Below, piece by piece: positions 37,901 through 46,861 of a stretch of DNA of 64,000 nt. Source of the DNA: Sinonovacula constricta (lineage: Eukaryota; Mollusca; Bivalvia; Cardiida; Solecurtidae). Each line of letters opens with the position of its first letter. The first letter of the stretch is position 1. Location of the stretch: positions 25,758,940 through 25,822,939 of the forward strand of contig CM017571.1 in assembly GCA_007844125.1 (NCBI GenBank), in the 5' to 3' direction. The position numbers were made by a program, and so were the translations under genes. The notes under the pieces are model-generated. The model was not told the origin of the DNA. It searched no databases and saw only the letters and a program-made list of their open reading frames with translations.

Positions 37901-40900
37901 CTACCCCAGTCCCTTTGAATTCACTCCAAGAAACTGATAGACTCTGCCCAGCTTCTTTGGGGATGGGTAAGGATTGTAAATGTTCCTTTTTTCTGCAAGT
38001 CTGTTGTAATAATTTTTTTGAAATCTTGCCGACTTTAAATAAATGTTATCTTATTTTATCTTTAATACAGTCTTAACATCGCCACTCAATAATCTAGATT
38101 CTGGAATAGTATTCTTAAAATAAAAGATATTAGTTTAAATATTTTAAGGCTTGTGCTTATATGTAAGATATGTAGGTTTCAGTCCAAATAACACTGCCAT
38201 GAAAACTAATTAACGCCGACATGTTTTTTTCCTTGTTTGTTTCTTTTTGTTTTGTTTTTCATCGTCGCGACACTAAATTGTAAACAAATCGACATATCGA
38301 TAGGGATATGCGTATGGGTTAGAACTGGGTCGATTCTCTGTAGTATATTAAAAAAGAATTTAAGAATCAAAAATATTTTCATATTTTCCCGAAATTGTAT
38401 GCACTCCAAGAACACAAAATTAACTATGTACAATTGAAGTGCTTTTTTAAACATAAGCTAAAGTTAAACCAATGAACCAATATGCATTTATCCCTATTCA
38501 TTGAACATTAACATTGTATTTCGCTGACAATTTTCTTGTTTGTTTTTGCCTCGGTTTTAGTTTGTTTTGTTGTTTGTTTTTGCCTCGGTTTTGGCTTGTT
38601 TTGTTGTTTGTTTTTGTCTCGGTTTTGGTTTGGTTTGTCGTTTGTTTTTGTTTCGGTTTTGGGTTGTTTTGTTGTTTGTTTTGCCTTGGTTGTGGGTTGT
38701 TTTGTTGTTTGTTTTGCCTTGGTTTTGGGTTGTTTTGTTGTTTGTTTTGCCTTGGTTTTGGGTTGTTCTGTTGTTTGTTTTGCCTCGGTTGTGGGCTGTT
38801 TTGTTGTTTGTTTTGCCTCGGTTGTGGGTTGTTTTGTTGTTTGTTTTGCCTCGGTTGTGGTTTGTTTTGTTGTTTGTTTTGCCTCGGTTGTGGGTTGTTT
38901 TGTTGTTTGTTTTTGCCTCGGTTGTGGGTTGTTTTGTTGTTTGTTTTTGCCTCGGTTTTGGTTTGTTTTGTTGTTTGTTTTGCCTCGGTTGTGGGTCGTT
39001 TTGTTGTTTGTTTTGCCTCGGTTGTGGGTTGTTTTGTTGTTTGTTTTGCCTCGGTTGTGGTTTGTTTTGTTGTTTGTTTTGCCTCGGTTGTGGGTTGTTT
39101 TGTTGTTTGTTTTTGCCTCGGTTGTGGGTTGTTTTGTTGTTTGTTTTTGCCTCGGTTTTGGGTTGTTTTGTTGTTTGTTTTGCCTCGGTTTTGGGTTGTT
39201 ATGCTGTTTGTGTTGCCTCAATTGTGGGTTGTTTTGTTGTTTGTTTTGCCTTGGTTGTGGGTTGTTTTGTTGTTTGTTTTGCTTCGGTTGTGGGTTGTTA
39301 TGCTGTTTGTGTTGCCTCGGTTGTGGGTTGTTATGTTGTTTGTTTAGCCTCGGTTGTTGGTTGTTTTGTTGCTTGTTTTGCCTCGGTTGTGGGTTGTTTT
39401 GTTGTTTGTTTAGCCTTGGTTGTGGGTTGTTTTGATGTTTGTTTTGCCTCGGTTGTGTGTTGTTTTGTTGTTTGTTTTGCCTCGGTTGTGGGTTGTTATG
39501 CTGTTTGTGTTGCCTCAATTGTGGGTTGTTTTGCTGTTTGTGTTGCCTCGGTTGTGGGTTGTTATGTTGTATATTTAGCCTCGGTTGTGGGTTGTTTTGT
39601 TGTTTGTTTTGCCTTGGTTTTGGGTTGTTTTGTTGTTTGTTTTGCCTTGGTTTTGGGTTGTTCTGTTGTTTGTTTTGCCTCGGTTGTGGGCTGTTTTGTT
39701 GTTTGTTTTGCCTCGGTTGTGGGTTGTTTTGTTGTTTGTTTTGCCTCGGTTGTGGGTTGTTTTGTTGTTTGTTTTGCCTCGGTTGTGGGTTGTTTTGTTG
39801 TTTGTTTTTGCCTCGGTTGTGGGTTGTTTTGTTGTTTGTTTTTGCCTCGGTTTTGGTTTGTTTTGTTGTTTGTTTTGCCTCGGTTGTGGGTTGTTTTGTT
39901 GTTTGCTTAGCCTTGGTTTTGGGTTGATTTGTTGTTTGTTTTGCCTTGGTTTTGGGTCGTTTTGTTGTTTGTTTTTCCTCGGTTGTGGGTTATTTTGTTG
40001 TTTGTTTTGCCTTGGTTTTGTGTTGTTTTGTTGTTTGTTTTGCCTCGGTTGTGGGTTGTTTTGTTGTTTGTTTTGCCTCGGTTTGGGGTTGTTATGCTGT
40101 TTGTGTTGCCTCAATTGTGGGTTGTTTTGTTGTTTGTTTTGCCTTGGTTGTGGGTTGTTTTGTTGTTTGTTTTGCTTCGGTTGTGGGTTGTTATGTTGTT
40201 TGTGTTGCCTCGGTTGTGGGTTGTTATGTTGTTTGTTTAGCCTCGGTTGTTGGTTGTTTTGTTGCTTGTTTTGCCTCGGTTGTGGGTTGTTTTGTTGTTT
40301 GTTTAGCCTTGGTTGTGGGTTGTTTTGATGTTTGTTTTGCCTCGGTTGTGTGTTGTTTTGTTGTTTGTTTTGCCTCGGTTGTGGGTTGTTATGCTGTTTG
40401 TGTTGCCTCAATTGTGGGTTGTTTTGCTGTTTGTGTTGCCTCGGTTGTGGGTTGTTATGTTGTTTGTTTAGCCTCGGTTGTTGGTTGTTTCGTCGTTTGT
40501 TTTGCCTCGGTTGTGGGTTGTTTTGTTGTTTGTTTAGCCTTGGTTGTGGGTTGTTTTGTTTTGTTTTTTGCGTGAGGGCTGTTTTTCGTGTGTTTTCCAT
40601 ACACTGCTGGAATCCAATTCTCTCCGTACGAATATTGCAGGTTCTTTATTCACATAACAATTCTATTCTTTTTTTCATATTTGTTTTTTCTAGCCAGTGG
40701 GTAGCATTTACAGAATTACATCATTACAAATAATTGTTTTATCTGTCCTGCATTGACTCTCAACTTTCATTTTCCCTTATACCTTCAACTATGGGAGATT
40801 GTTACATTGAAGGCATACAATTATAAAATCACTCTTTTCGAACTTTCCCGACCTAAATATTCCATTTTAGTGTTTTATATTTCCGTGTTGTTTTCCCTCT

Positions 40901-43749
40901 CAGTGTGTTTGCACATGTAATACATACATTGGGTACAAATCATGGCTTTCGAATAAAAGGCACTCGTGAAATAATGAGTGCAGCTGGGTTGACGCAGTAG
41001 GCAGTCGGTGTAGATAGCCTGGAAACATAGTTATTTAAGCATTTGACGTTCTGAAAATTTAAAATGGATAATTCAATTTAGTGAAAACCACGATTCTGTG
41101 CGCAACTTGATTTCAAGTATTTCCATTTTTTTTCTAGGCTTTTTCTCTTCCTTACTGAGAGTCTCTTGCTGAAGCCATTACACTAATCAGGACAGGCATA
41201 GCCAAGCAAATGTCATATCAGATAGATTTTAATATATATATATTCATCCTAATTTGTAAACGAGATAAACGTTTGGTTTTCACAATTTTTACACACAAAA
41301 ATGCGATTGTTCTTGTTGTTTTATACGACGCAGCCACCATCAAGCATCGTGGTAATAATTTGCCCTAGCGTTTCAAATATTTAGGTAATCATGATAAACA
41401 TGCTAACTAGTTTTTGCGATCTTGTTTTATCTTCACCATTTTATAAAACTAAACGAAACCTCTATAAATTATATGCTGCAGTAAGTTTTGCCCTCACTAT
41501 TTTAAACTCATTCTGGATGATATACAACCAGTAACCAACTATAACATTATAACGAAAACACACCCAAACATTTTATTGCTAATAAAATTACAATCTAAAA
41601 ATGCTCCCTATACAGTATTATGTACTTATTTAGTTAAGTGCCGCCATTAACGTTCTATACTGACCTCTAAAGGATATAGCATGCCCCTGAAGGAATGTTC
41701 CGAACCCTCGTGGTTGTTCTTGCCCCAGTGGAAATGAGCCTGTACCGCCTCATAGCGACCAGGAAGTCCGCCATTCTCCATGTAAGGCACAGTGGTGAAG
41801 TTCGTAATTTCAATCACGACTGGTAATAAAAATTAATAATAAAAATAATTAATAAATTATATGTAATAATAATTATAAATTATGATTACACAAATAAAAT
41901 AACAATAATAAAAATAACTACTACTACCACTACTTCTACTGCAGCTACTGCTACTACACCAACTACTACTACTTCTACTACCAATACTACCACTATTAAT
42001 TCTACTGCTTCAACAACAACTACTACTGCTACTACTATATCTACTACTGCTACTACTACTAATAATTATTATTATATTATAGCAATAATAATAACAATAA
42101 TAAATAAGCTATGTACACCTCACTATCAATTGCCCAATCAGAAACGTCCAATCAAGGAGCCTACATCTTTTATTATTTAACATACATTTATATTCTTTTC
42201 TAACGACCTTATGTTTAATTTCCAATATTAAAACGGTAAATTCTGTACAGATTTTTAAATATGATCGACCTTGAATAAGACGTTTTATCTTACTGTTTAC
42301 CGCCTAACGTGGAGAATATGATTTGTGGGATCCGTATTGTCTATTGAGATGTTTACAATAAATGACCCAGTAGATCAATATCCGACATTGGGCTATAATG
42401 GGGAAGGTATATGCCTGTCACTTACAAACAAATAAACAAATAAGGAAAAAAATCCCACCTGTATGGCCATTGTTTTTGATCTTAAGATGGTTGGAGGACA
42501 TGTTATCGTAACCCACGAGGTTCAGCTGACCCAGACTGCTGTCGTACATCAAGTGACCTGACTGGGAGCTTGGTATATCGATGGGAGATTGATTCTGGCC
42601 GTTACAATGAGCACCCGCGATCTGGTTCCAGTAATGTATTCCTGGTGAAAAAATACAAAATACATTTTTATTGATAATGTTTTCATAACGCTAATATCTT
42701 TTTGCAGGCTCTGTACTACAAATTAAAACTTACTTTTTTATGAGTGAAACTAATAAGAAATTTACCATCGTTGTATGTACTTTTATTCTAAATGTTAGGG
42801 AAGTGTTGCGTAAGAATAGTCTTTAACCCTCAGTCCTATAGACACATACCGTATGCGTGATATGAATACTTGCTTTCACAAGCAATGTTCTTCTCCATAA
42901 TTGTGGTAGAAATAAGTATAAAAATACCTTGTCGATCGGCATAAATAACAAAAGGACATGAAATATAAAACTAAGATCCGAACAAGCTAGCGGTGGTATT
43001 CAGATTTTGGACAATTGTTATGATTAATTATTGTTCCCCGGGAAAAGACGAAATTATGTTTTTTCGATAACCTACACCTATATGAGTGGTAAAGCATGAA
43101 AACCCCGCTCATTATTACAAAAAAAAAAACAACAACTAAATGCATGTTGTGAAGACAAGTGGGGTGTAATACTTTTCACGTAGATGTAGGACACCCCAAA
43201 CATTTCTCGGGATCTTAACATTTATCTATTTAGTTGCATAAGTATAAAAATTGGTCTAAACTGTAGAATACTTCGTTTAAAGCGACTTTTGTTTCGCGAT
43301 GATACATATCAGATGGAACCATGCGACCCTTACTGCATGTTTTTAATGAATGCACCACTGTCAATCCAGTAAGCGTAGTGTTTATCACTGACGTAAATAT
43401 GGCACGCTCATTATTGGATGGGCAGTATTCCGATAAATACTAGATAGTTGATTTTTTCAAAACTGGTTAAAACAATCAAAACCGCTTGAGATTCATCCGA
43501 GTTTAAAGACATTATAATCTTTTGAACGACAACAACTTGCATATAATCTAGTGATCAAAAGTAATATTTAATTCCTGTATTCGCCGTGATTCAAGAAATG
43601 TTGTTTGTTGCCGTGTTATTGTTGTTTTACAAACATTAAAGAATAAACTTCAAAATTAATCAAATGTGAGCTGGTCACTTTAATAATTTTGAAACTAGAT
43701 GTCACTAGTGAAAGTGTATTGCACTTACCGGTATCTCCCACATAGGACC
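17714..43749 (-). CDS. Dual-domain extracellular alpha carbonic anhydrase with GPI-like tail (5' end missing)
   Basis: Fourteen exons (listed separately) join with consistent phases into 573 complete codons plus stop. Numbering from the first complete codon, domain 1 is about 1-264 and domain 2 about 266-540. Zinc ligands are H96, H98 and H121 in domain 1 and H365, H367 and H390 in domain 2. The proton-shuttle His of NNGHT (66 and 337), the Glu of GSEH, the Glu before LHIVH, and the LTTP threonine (201, 479) are present in both, so both should hydrate CO2. Cysteine pairs 19/205 and 290/483 match the disulfide of secreted and membrane CAs. Several NXS/T sites are visible. The hydrophobic tail at 558-571 followed by Ser-Arg suggests a GPI signal. 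Tandem-domain CAs are known from giant clams, where they serve host carbon supply. The signal-peptide exon was not found. One polypeptide, rather than two genes, is supported by exon 27062-26942 splicing in phase to 25202-25161; a transcript would confirm this. Confidence 0.88.
18262..18443 (-). CDS. Carbonic anhydrase exon m, domain 2
   Basis: Encodes residues 443-502 with FFRYQGGLTTPPCFEVVTW and ISAAQ. The catalytic threonine and Cys483 are present. It is 27 nt longer than its counterpart exon f because of a longer loop before the FRY segment. Confidence 0.94.
18470..19030. repeat. Highly diverged short repeat, intron l-m
   Basis: The motif TAGTATAACTTCGAGTTAAA or close variants (TAGTATAACT, TAGCATAACTTCG, AACATAACTTCTAG) recurs about a dozen times with irregular spacing of 20 to 60 bp. 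It looks like an old tandem array eroded by mutation. Confidence 0.6.
19325..19391 (-). CDS. Carbonic anhydrase exon l, domain 2
   Basis: Encodes VGSGNNPGYANIISKLPDV and KYK (residues 420-441), matching the NP.(Y/F)..I...L segment of alpha-CAs. Same length and phase as exon e. Confidence 0.9.
19424..19690. repeat. TTTG-rich minisatellite, intron k-l
   Basis: Blocks of TTTG with GTGTGTTTGTATTG interruptions and a loose period of about 22-40 bp. The array lies about 30 bp from the acceptor of exon l, so on the gene strand it forms a CAAA-rich tract upstream of that acceptor. Confidence 0.85.
20414..20506 (-). CDS. Carbonic anhydrase exon k, domain 2
   Basis: Encodes LHIVHFKKQYRTLADA and DGLAVLGYFFE (residues 389-419) with the third zinc ligand H390. 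Same length and phase as exon d. Confidence 0.93.
21190..21266. mobile_element. Fragment of a dispersed repeat ending in ATACGGTA
   Basis: CCCCGGCTATAAGACGAGCC, then CCGCATTATAAGTGAGAAAA and ATACGGTA. It abuts the family M copy directly and looks like the end of a different DNA element. Identity is not established. Confidence 0.35.
21268..21593 (+). mobile_element. MITE-like family M copy 3, left-truncated
   Basis: Starts within the shared interior (TAGCTATTTTTAAACTAAGA, CCACGTGATAAC) and runs to CAAACTGTCAGATACCAACT plus TTAA. Lies in the carbonic anhydrase intron j-k. Confidence 0.7.
22708..22856 (-). CDS. Carbonic anhydrase exon j, domain 2
   Basis: Encodes QVDLNNTDITINQGGLG through AAQFHFHWGPDNMHGSEHT to YPLE (residues 340-388). 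Zinc ligands H365 and H367 are present. Donor GAG|GTTCGA is a weak match beyond the GT. Confidence 0.93.
22905..23262. repeat. Imperfect GAT trinucleotide array filling intron i-j
   Basis: Almost the whole 417-nt intron between exons i and j is GAT/GGT/GAC triplets, perfect at about 22915-22970 and degenerate after. On the gene strand it is an ATC-rich tract. Many apparent poly-Asp or poly-Ser frames are artefacts. Confidence 0.93.
23274..23453 (-). CDS. Carbonic anhydrase exon i, domain 2
   Basis: Encodes ANSWPAYYPTCSGDRQSPVN to IKNNGHT (residues 280-338). Carries Cys290, QSPVNI and the shuttle histidine. The NTT sequon is a possible glycosylation site. Confidence 0.92.
23454..26941. other. 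Carbonic anhydrase introns h-i and g-h
   Basis: Apart from exon h, I see only AT-rich intronic DNA with chance ORFs. The segment at 24375-24435 is related to 20100-20170 and 13195-13270. No other structure was recognised. Confidence 0.5.
25161..25202 (-). CDS. Carbonic anhydrase exon h, linker and start of domain 2 (42 nt)
   Basis: Encodes VPESYHWGYEGHE between split Asp and Ala codons. HWGYEG is the typical start of an alpha-CA fold. Phase 1 on both sides, as in microexon a. Confidence 0.85.
26942..27062 (-). CDS. Carbonic anhydrase exon g, end of domain 1 and linker
   Basis: Encodes LGFFRQLYEMEQG and WNYRPVQELFNRKVYRNYQP (residues 225-264). NYRPVQ is the conserved CA C-terminal segment. 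Instead of a stop, the exon ends in phase 1 at CCAG|GTAAGA and joins exon h, linking both domains. Confidence 0.9.
27556..28945. repeat. 36-bp minisatellite, carbonic anhydrase intron f-g
   Basis: About 38 copies of a unit with AGCAACTGCTGCCAAAACTT and ATACTTTACTGTTTTC. Main variants are CTCCTG for CTGCTG, CCACAA for CAGCAA, and GGAGC. Several multi-unit blocks are repeated in the same variant order, showing segmental amplification. Twelve-codon periodicity keeps frames open on both strands. Confidence 0.93.
28985..29215 (-). mobile_element. MITE-like family M copy 4, fragment
   Basis: AATCTATAAATCAGCACAAT, GGGATTTCAGCTAAAAATA and GTGATCTCAAAAGCGTAATG match the next copy but lack both termini. 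Confidence 0.6.
29284..29791 (-). mobile_element. MITE-like family M copy 5, full length
   Basis: About 508 bp from TTAAAAGGGTTTTCCGACAG to CTGCCAGATACTACCTTTAA, with TTAA at both ends and the shared interior AAGCGGTCACGTGG and GGCTCAGATAAGAAATCC. Inverted relative to copies 2, 3 and 6-8. Confidence 0.75.
30003..30157 (-). CDS. Carbonic anhydrase exon f, domain 1
   Basis: Encodes residues 174-224 with YRYNGSLTTPMCNEAVVWTV and PISAGQ. The LTTP threonine and Cys205 are intact. The usual second proline (LTTPP) is Met here, unlike domain 2. Confidence 0.93.
30880..33180. repeat. 53-bp minisatellite, carbonic anhydrase intron e-f
   Basis: About 43 copies of a unit containing GTACCGTATACTGGACGGCC, ACAGTAGGGAGGTATATAAG and ACAATTA. 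The junction between units varies between GAGTGTGT, GTGTGTGT, CTTTT and CTTGT. The array fills about three quarters of its intron and begins about 70 bp from exon e. Confidence 0.93.
33248..33314 (-). CDS. Carbonic anhydrase exon e, domain 1
   Basis: Encodes ESEEDNEHLVPVIDALKAII and FK (residues 151-172). At 67 nt and phase 0 to 1 it equals exon l of domain 2. It corresponds to the helix after DGLAVLG in alpha-CAs. Confidence 0.88.
33315..35757. other. Carbonic anhydrase intron d-e
   Basis: AT-rich intronic DNA with chance ORFs only. No tandem array or recognised element, in contrast with its neighbours. Confidence 0.5.
35758..35850 (-). CDS. Carbonic anhydrase exon d, domain 1
   Basis: Encodes LHIVHKKTSYPTLTEA and DGLAVLGFFFV (residues 120-150). 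His121 is the third zinc ligand. The exon is 93 nt, phase 0 to 0, exactly like exon k of domain 2. Confidence 0.93.
35935..36715. repeat. 36-bp minisatellite, carbonic anhydrase intron c-d
   Basis: About 21 units of GTGTCAAACTTATTGCTCAT plus ATTGTGGATTGTTGTT. Some units carry an insertion (TTCATGTTGTT or TACTTGTTGTT). It begins about 85 bp upstream, in gene sense, of exon d. Confidence 0.92.
37055..37735. repeat. GGTGAT-based 36-bp minisatellite, intron c-d
   Basis: Units of CACAGCTGCGGCGGTGGTGA plus variable GGTGATGGT blocks, about a dozen copies. The distal end has a duplicated segment with GGCAGCGACTTCAGTGGATC. Markedly G-rich on the plus strand compared with its AT-rich surroundings. Confidence 0.9.
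38525..40575. repeat. 33-bp minisatellite with higher-order repeat, intron c-d
   Basis: About 60 units of TTTTGCCTCGGTTGTGGGTT plus GTTTTGTTGTTTG. Rare variants (TTCTGTTG, GGGCTG, TTATGCTG, CTCAATTG) recur at offsets of about 893-895 bp, so a block of roughly 27 units was duplicated. Units are 33 bp, or 34 where an extra T occurs. On the gene strand it is A/C-rich. Confidence 0.92.
40576..41664. other. Intron c-d, remaining part
   Basis: AT-rich DNA with no array or recognised element; only chance ORFs. Confidence 0.5.
41665..41819 (-). CDS. Carbonic anhydrase exon c, domain 1
   Basis: Encodes residues 69-119, including QAHFHWGKNNHEGSEHS and closing in YPLE. The two zinc histidines of HFHWG and the GSEH glutamate are intact. 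N-glycosylation sequon at NFT. Ends in phase 0 at GAG|GTCAGT. Confidence 0.93.
41915..42065. repeat. Degenerate ACT trinucleotide tract, intron b-c
   Basis: TAC/ACT triplets with many substitutions, flanked by AATAAT-rich sequence on both sides. Confidence 0.7.
42459..42641 (-). CDS. Carbonic anhydrase exon b, domain 1
   Basis: Encodes residues 8-67 with HYWNQIAGAHC, NGQNQSPIDIP and the end KIKNNGHT. QSPIDI is a conserved alpha-CA segment, NNGH contains the proton-shuttle histidine, and Cys19 is the N-terminal partner of the extracellular-type disulfide. Confidence 0.92.
43076..43285 (+). mobile_element. MITE-like family M fragment, intron a-b
   Basis: AAAACCCCGCTCATTATTAC, AAGTGGGGTGTAATACTTTT, CTCGGGATCTTAACATTTAT and a terminal TTGGTCTAAACTGTAGAATA resemble the outer part of the family; the interior is missing. 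Confidence 0.5.
43729..43749 (-). CDS. Carbonic anhydrase exon a (21-nt microexon)
   Basis: TTTTACAG then GG TCC TAT GTG GGA GAT ACC G then GTAAGTGC: a very small exon encoding SYVGDT with split codons at both ends (phase 1 in and out). Position and phase match the 42-nt exon h that opens domain 2. Good splice sites on both sides are the main evidence. The upstream exon is not identified. Confidence 0.65.
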
Positions 43750-46147
43750 CTGTAAAAGAAGAAAGAAAGAAAATCGATTAATGAAAACCCACGTTTTTAT
43801 TGAACGTGTTTTTTGTTCCAAAATAAGGAAAATAAGTCAAGAGATAGTTGACATATACTAGCGCTATTAAGACCGATGAAGATGAGGGTGAGTGGATGGG
43901 GTGATGAGATGGCGGAAGGAGAAGAAGAAGGAGACGAAGTAGCAAAAGATAGAGGCGTGTGGGTGTAACTTATATATATGTCCTACATATATACAAATTA
44001 GTTTTTAATTAGTACAATAAAAAGTGTCCTTTATTATTTACAATAAGCATAGTGACCAAGAGTACACAAACACACCAAATGATAACCGACTGAAATACAT
44101 TGGCAGTTACATAAAACAGTAGTATGCTAGTAAAAATGTGGACAAATATACATGTCAGGCTATATATTAACCCCCAAAATAGTATTTTTTTTCATATTTT
44201 CATGAGCCTGTTATGAATGTGCGTATATATTATATTATATTATATTATATTATATTATATTATATTATATTATATTATATTATATTATATTATATTATAT
44301 TTGTTCTTGATCGTGTTTTGATAGATTATATTGGACGAACTGAATCAAAATTCAGTCATTAAAATGACGATGTATCATCAGCATATGATCAAAGGGATAA
44401 AGTTAGTCTAAAAAGGTCAGCATAAAATCTGGCCGCCTGGTGACCTTTGTATATGAGCCGCAAAGTGCTCTAGATTTCGGCTAATTACACAGTCAAAATG
44501 AAGATAAGTGGGTCGATTCTCTTTAATCTAGTGGTCAGAAACGGTAAAACACCCCAGACATTTAGATCAATAAACATTTGAAAGTCATTAAAGCCATGTC
44601 TGACTGTCTGCGATCTTTCGCTCATGACACAAATCCTTAAGTTAGAATATAATAAAGAAGAAGATAATCGCTGATGTAAAACAACAAAGGGCATCCACTT
44701 CCTGATTGATCAATAAAATACAGTGTCACACTACAACGATGGACATCCAAACAAATGCGTAGGAAACCTCACAAGTTCTTTTGAAAAGCATATGTTATCA
44801 ATCTCCTCACAGCGATTACGTCACGCGTTGCAACTTAAATCTCTGCCCCCAGCAAGGAACACGTGACGATAGAGTATCACGTGAAGTAAACATGGCGGCC
44901 TCCATAAACACGCCACGTTTGACTTTCATAATTTCATATTTCTTCATACATTAAGTTACTTTTTATTTTTAATATGATAAATTAATATTGTTAAAGGAAA
45001 GATACTATATTTTGAGGAGATAAGTCCAGAAAAAATAAAAATTAAAAAAAAACTATCCGCCTGTATTTGGGCGAAAAAACTTGCTGGTGGCAGTGATATA
45101 ATGTACTGTCAAGGGAAGTAATCACTGCAGGGAGTTTGATATGTTATATCATATTTCGTTCACATGTTTTTGACATTAGCTGCACCATTCGCATATTGTC
45201 TCAATGTCTCAATGTATCTAATAATACAATCTAACTTTTATGGAAACAGTTTACGGAATTTTGATGACACACCATTGTTAATCAACCCGTGTAAAGCGCT
45301 GCTAACATGTGAGAAATTATCTACTTATAACCCACGTTTTAGCCGAGGTCATTACGTTGTATGCGTGGTACGAAGTTGGCGTGGGACGAAGTGTGAACAC
45401 CGTATAACTACTCGAAAGACATTCTTAAGAAAAAGGAACTGTCCGGATACGACCGATTAGTTACGAAGGACCTTGTCATGTAAATACAGTAACAGCCAAT
45501 TGACAATTGTTGGTATATTTCCTTATTAGCCCCGCGCTTCAGCCAACCATTGTGTGTACCAATCGTTTGTTCTAGGACAATGGCTGACAATAAGTGTATA
45601 TATTAGTACTATTCCATGTTTTTACGCTTGAAAAGCAGAGTCAGCATATTTGGACTTTTTTTAATAAATGACTTCAGACCTACATACCCTGATTAGAGTC
45701 TGTAAACATTTTTTACAATAATTTACTGATAAGCTCGACATAATCTTCACATTATAGTAGCCACTTTGTCTGAGAGATCTTACAGAATTTAAGATTTATG
45801 TCCAAAATTTGTGTCCAAATTTAACATTTTATAACGTTGCATGAGAAAAAGCAAACAACCCATGTGTTATGATACTACTTTACTATGCATTACAACATCT
45901 TAAAACAATAATCGACGTAGCACAAGTATATTCAAAGGAAGTCGGTGCTTGTTTTAGTGTTTTTCGAAGGTCTAATTATGCATTGAAACCAGCTTTAACC
46001 AGGGTGACAAAAATAATAAACTTTTAGAGCGACGTGACCTTCGTTGTGAGTGCTGAAAGGTTAAAACCTATTCAGACGCCAGAGCTTCAATGACACACAA
46101 AGATAGCGTGTATATCTCTTATAGTAATCAATAGCCATATTGTTCTA
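43750..46147. other. Upstream of the first recognised carbonic anhydrase exon
   Basis: Expected to contain intron or 5' sequence of the carbonic anhydrase gene. I searched the minus strand for a short ATG exon with a hydrophobic stretch and a phase-1 donor and found none I trust. A (TATAT)n tract lies at 44225-44301. At 44850-44910 two CACGTGA E-boxes flank an ATGGCGGCC start-like site with no ORF beyond 20 codons. Confidence 0.45.
44225..44301. repeat. (TATAT)n microsatellite
   Basis: About 15 copies of the pentamer TATAT, nearly perfect. Confidence 0.9.
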
Positions 46148-46826
46148 TTCAAGGTGGTTACCGACAGTTTGGATCAAAGACGGTTTTCTCAAATTACCAA
46201 ATAAGACATCGTCCCCGCGCATGCGCGCGGCGTCTATATGTAAGGGTAGTGTCACTAAATACCAACCGGACTTTTTCTCTTTAATTACTCTCTGTTGCTA
46301 TATTTTGGCATTTCCTATTTTGAAGATAATCTTAATCTCTTGGTGTAAAAAGGAAGCTGAAATCGTGTAGAATTAAAAGAAGGCAAAAGTCTTGAACCCC
46401 TATGCACAATAATTACTGATCCACTATTGCAGGAAGTAGCTACACATTTCATTGAAATTGGGGGGTTATGTTATGCTGTTTTCTGTTGTTTTTGATGGCC
46501 ATTTCCCATGCGTCTAATGACAATTCGTTACTACATAGAATTTATATACAAAGAAATAACAATCTGGTTGCATTGTACATATTTTAATAACAACAATATT
46601 CGTTTTGTTGTTAGGCAAAAATGTTCCGTAAATCAACAGGACCTCTATGGCGATATTTGATGTTTTGCATCAATGCTCTTTTGCTGTTAAATAAAAAGGT
46701 CCTGCAGAATGATGTTCATTGATACTCTAGATCTGTGGTTTGTGAAGAAATTATGCTTAAATTCCCAAAAACTTTCGGAAAAAATTGTTACATGTATCTG
46801 TGCAGGCAAACTGTCGGATACATCCT
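46148..46826 (+). mobile_element. Rearranged family M fragments
   Basis: A left end (AAGGTGGTTACCGACAGTTT) lies at 46150, and a right end (CAAACTGTCGGATACATCCT plus TTAA) at about 46806-46832, preceded by ATTATGCTTAAATTCCC. The interior between them does not match the family, so this may be two decayed copies or one with replaced internal sequence. Confidence 0.5.
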
Positions 46827-46861
46827 TTAATGACGTTCTTACTAAAGATATTAATTTACTG

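Noticed and set aside
37046..37918. Gly/Asp/His-rich ORF resembling a shell-matrix or silk-like protein
   Set aside because: Tempting near a carbonic anhydrase, but it is the GGTGAT minisatellite, open in several frames, antisense to and inside an intron of the CA gene.
38508..40733. ORFs up to 447 codons, including Gln/Asn/Lys-rich ones on the minus strand
   Set aside because: The 33-bp array yields open frames on both strands. A prion-like or antifreeze-like protein is unlikely, since frames break wherever a unit has an extra T.
44485..44694. Minus-strand ORF upstream of the CA gene considered as its first exon
   Set aside because: No hydrophobic signal segment and no phase-1 donor in a suitable position.
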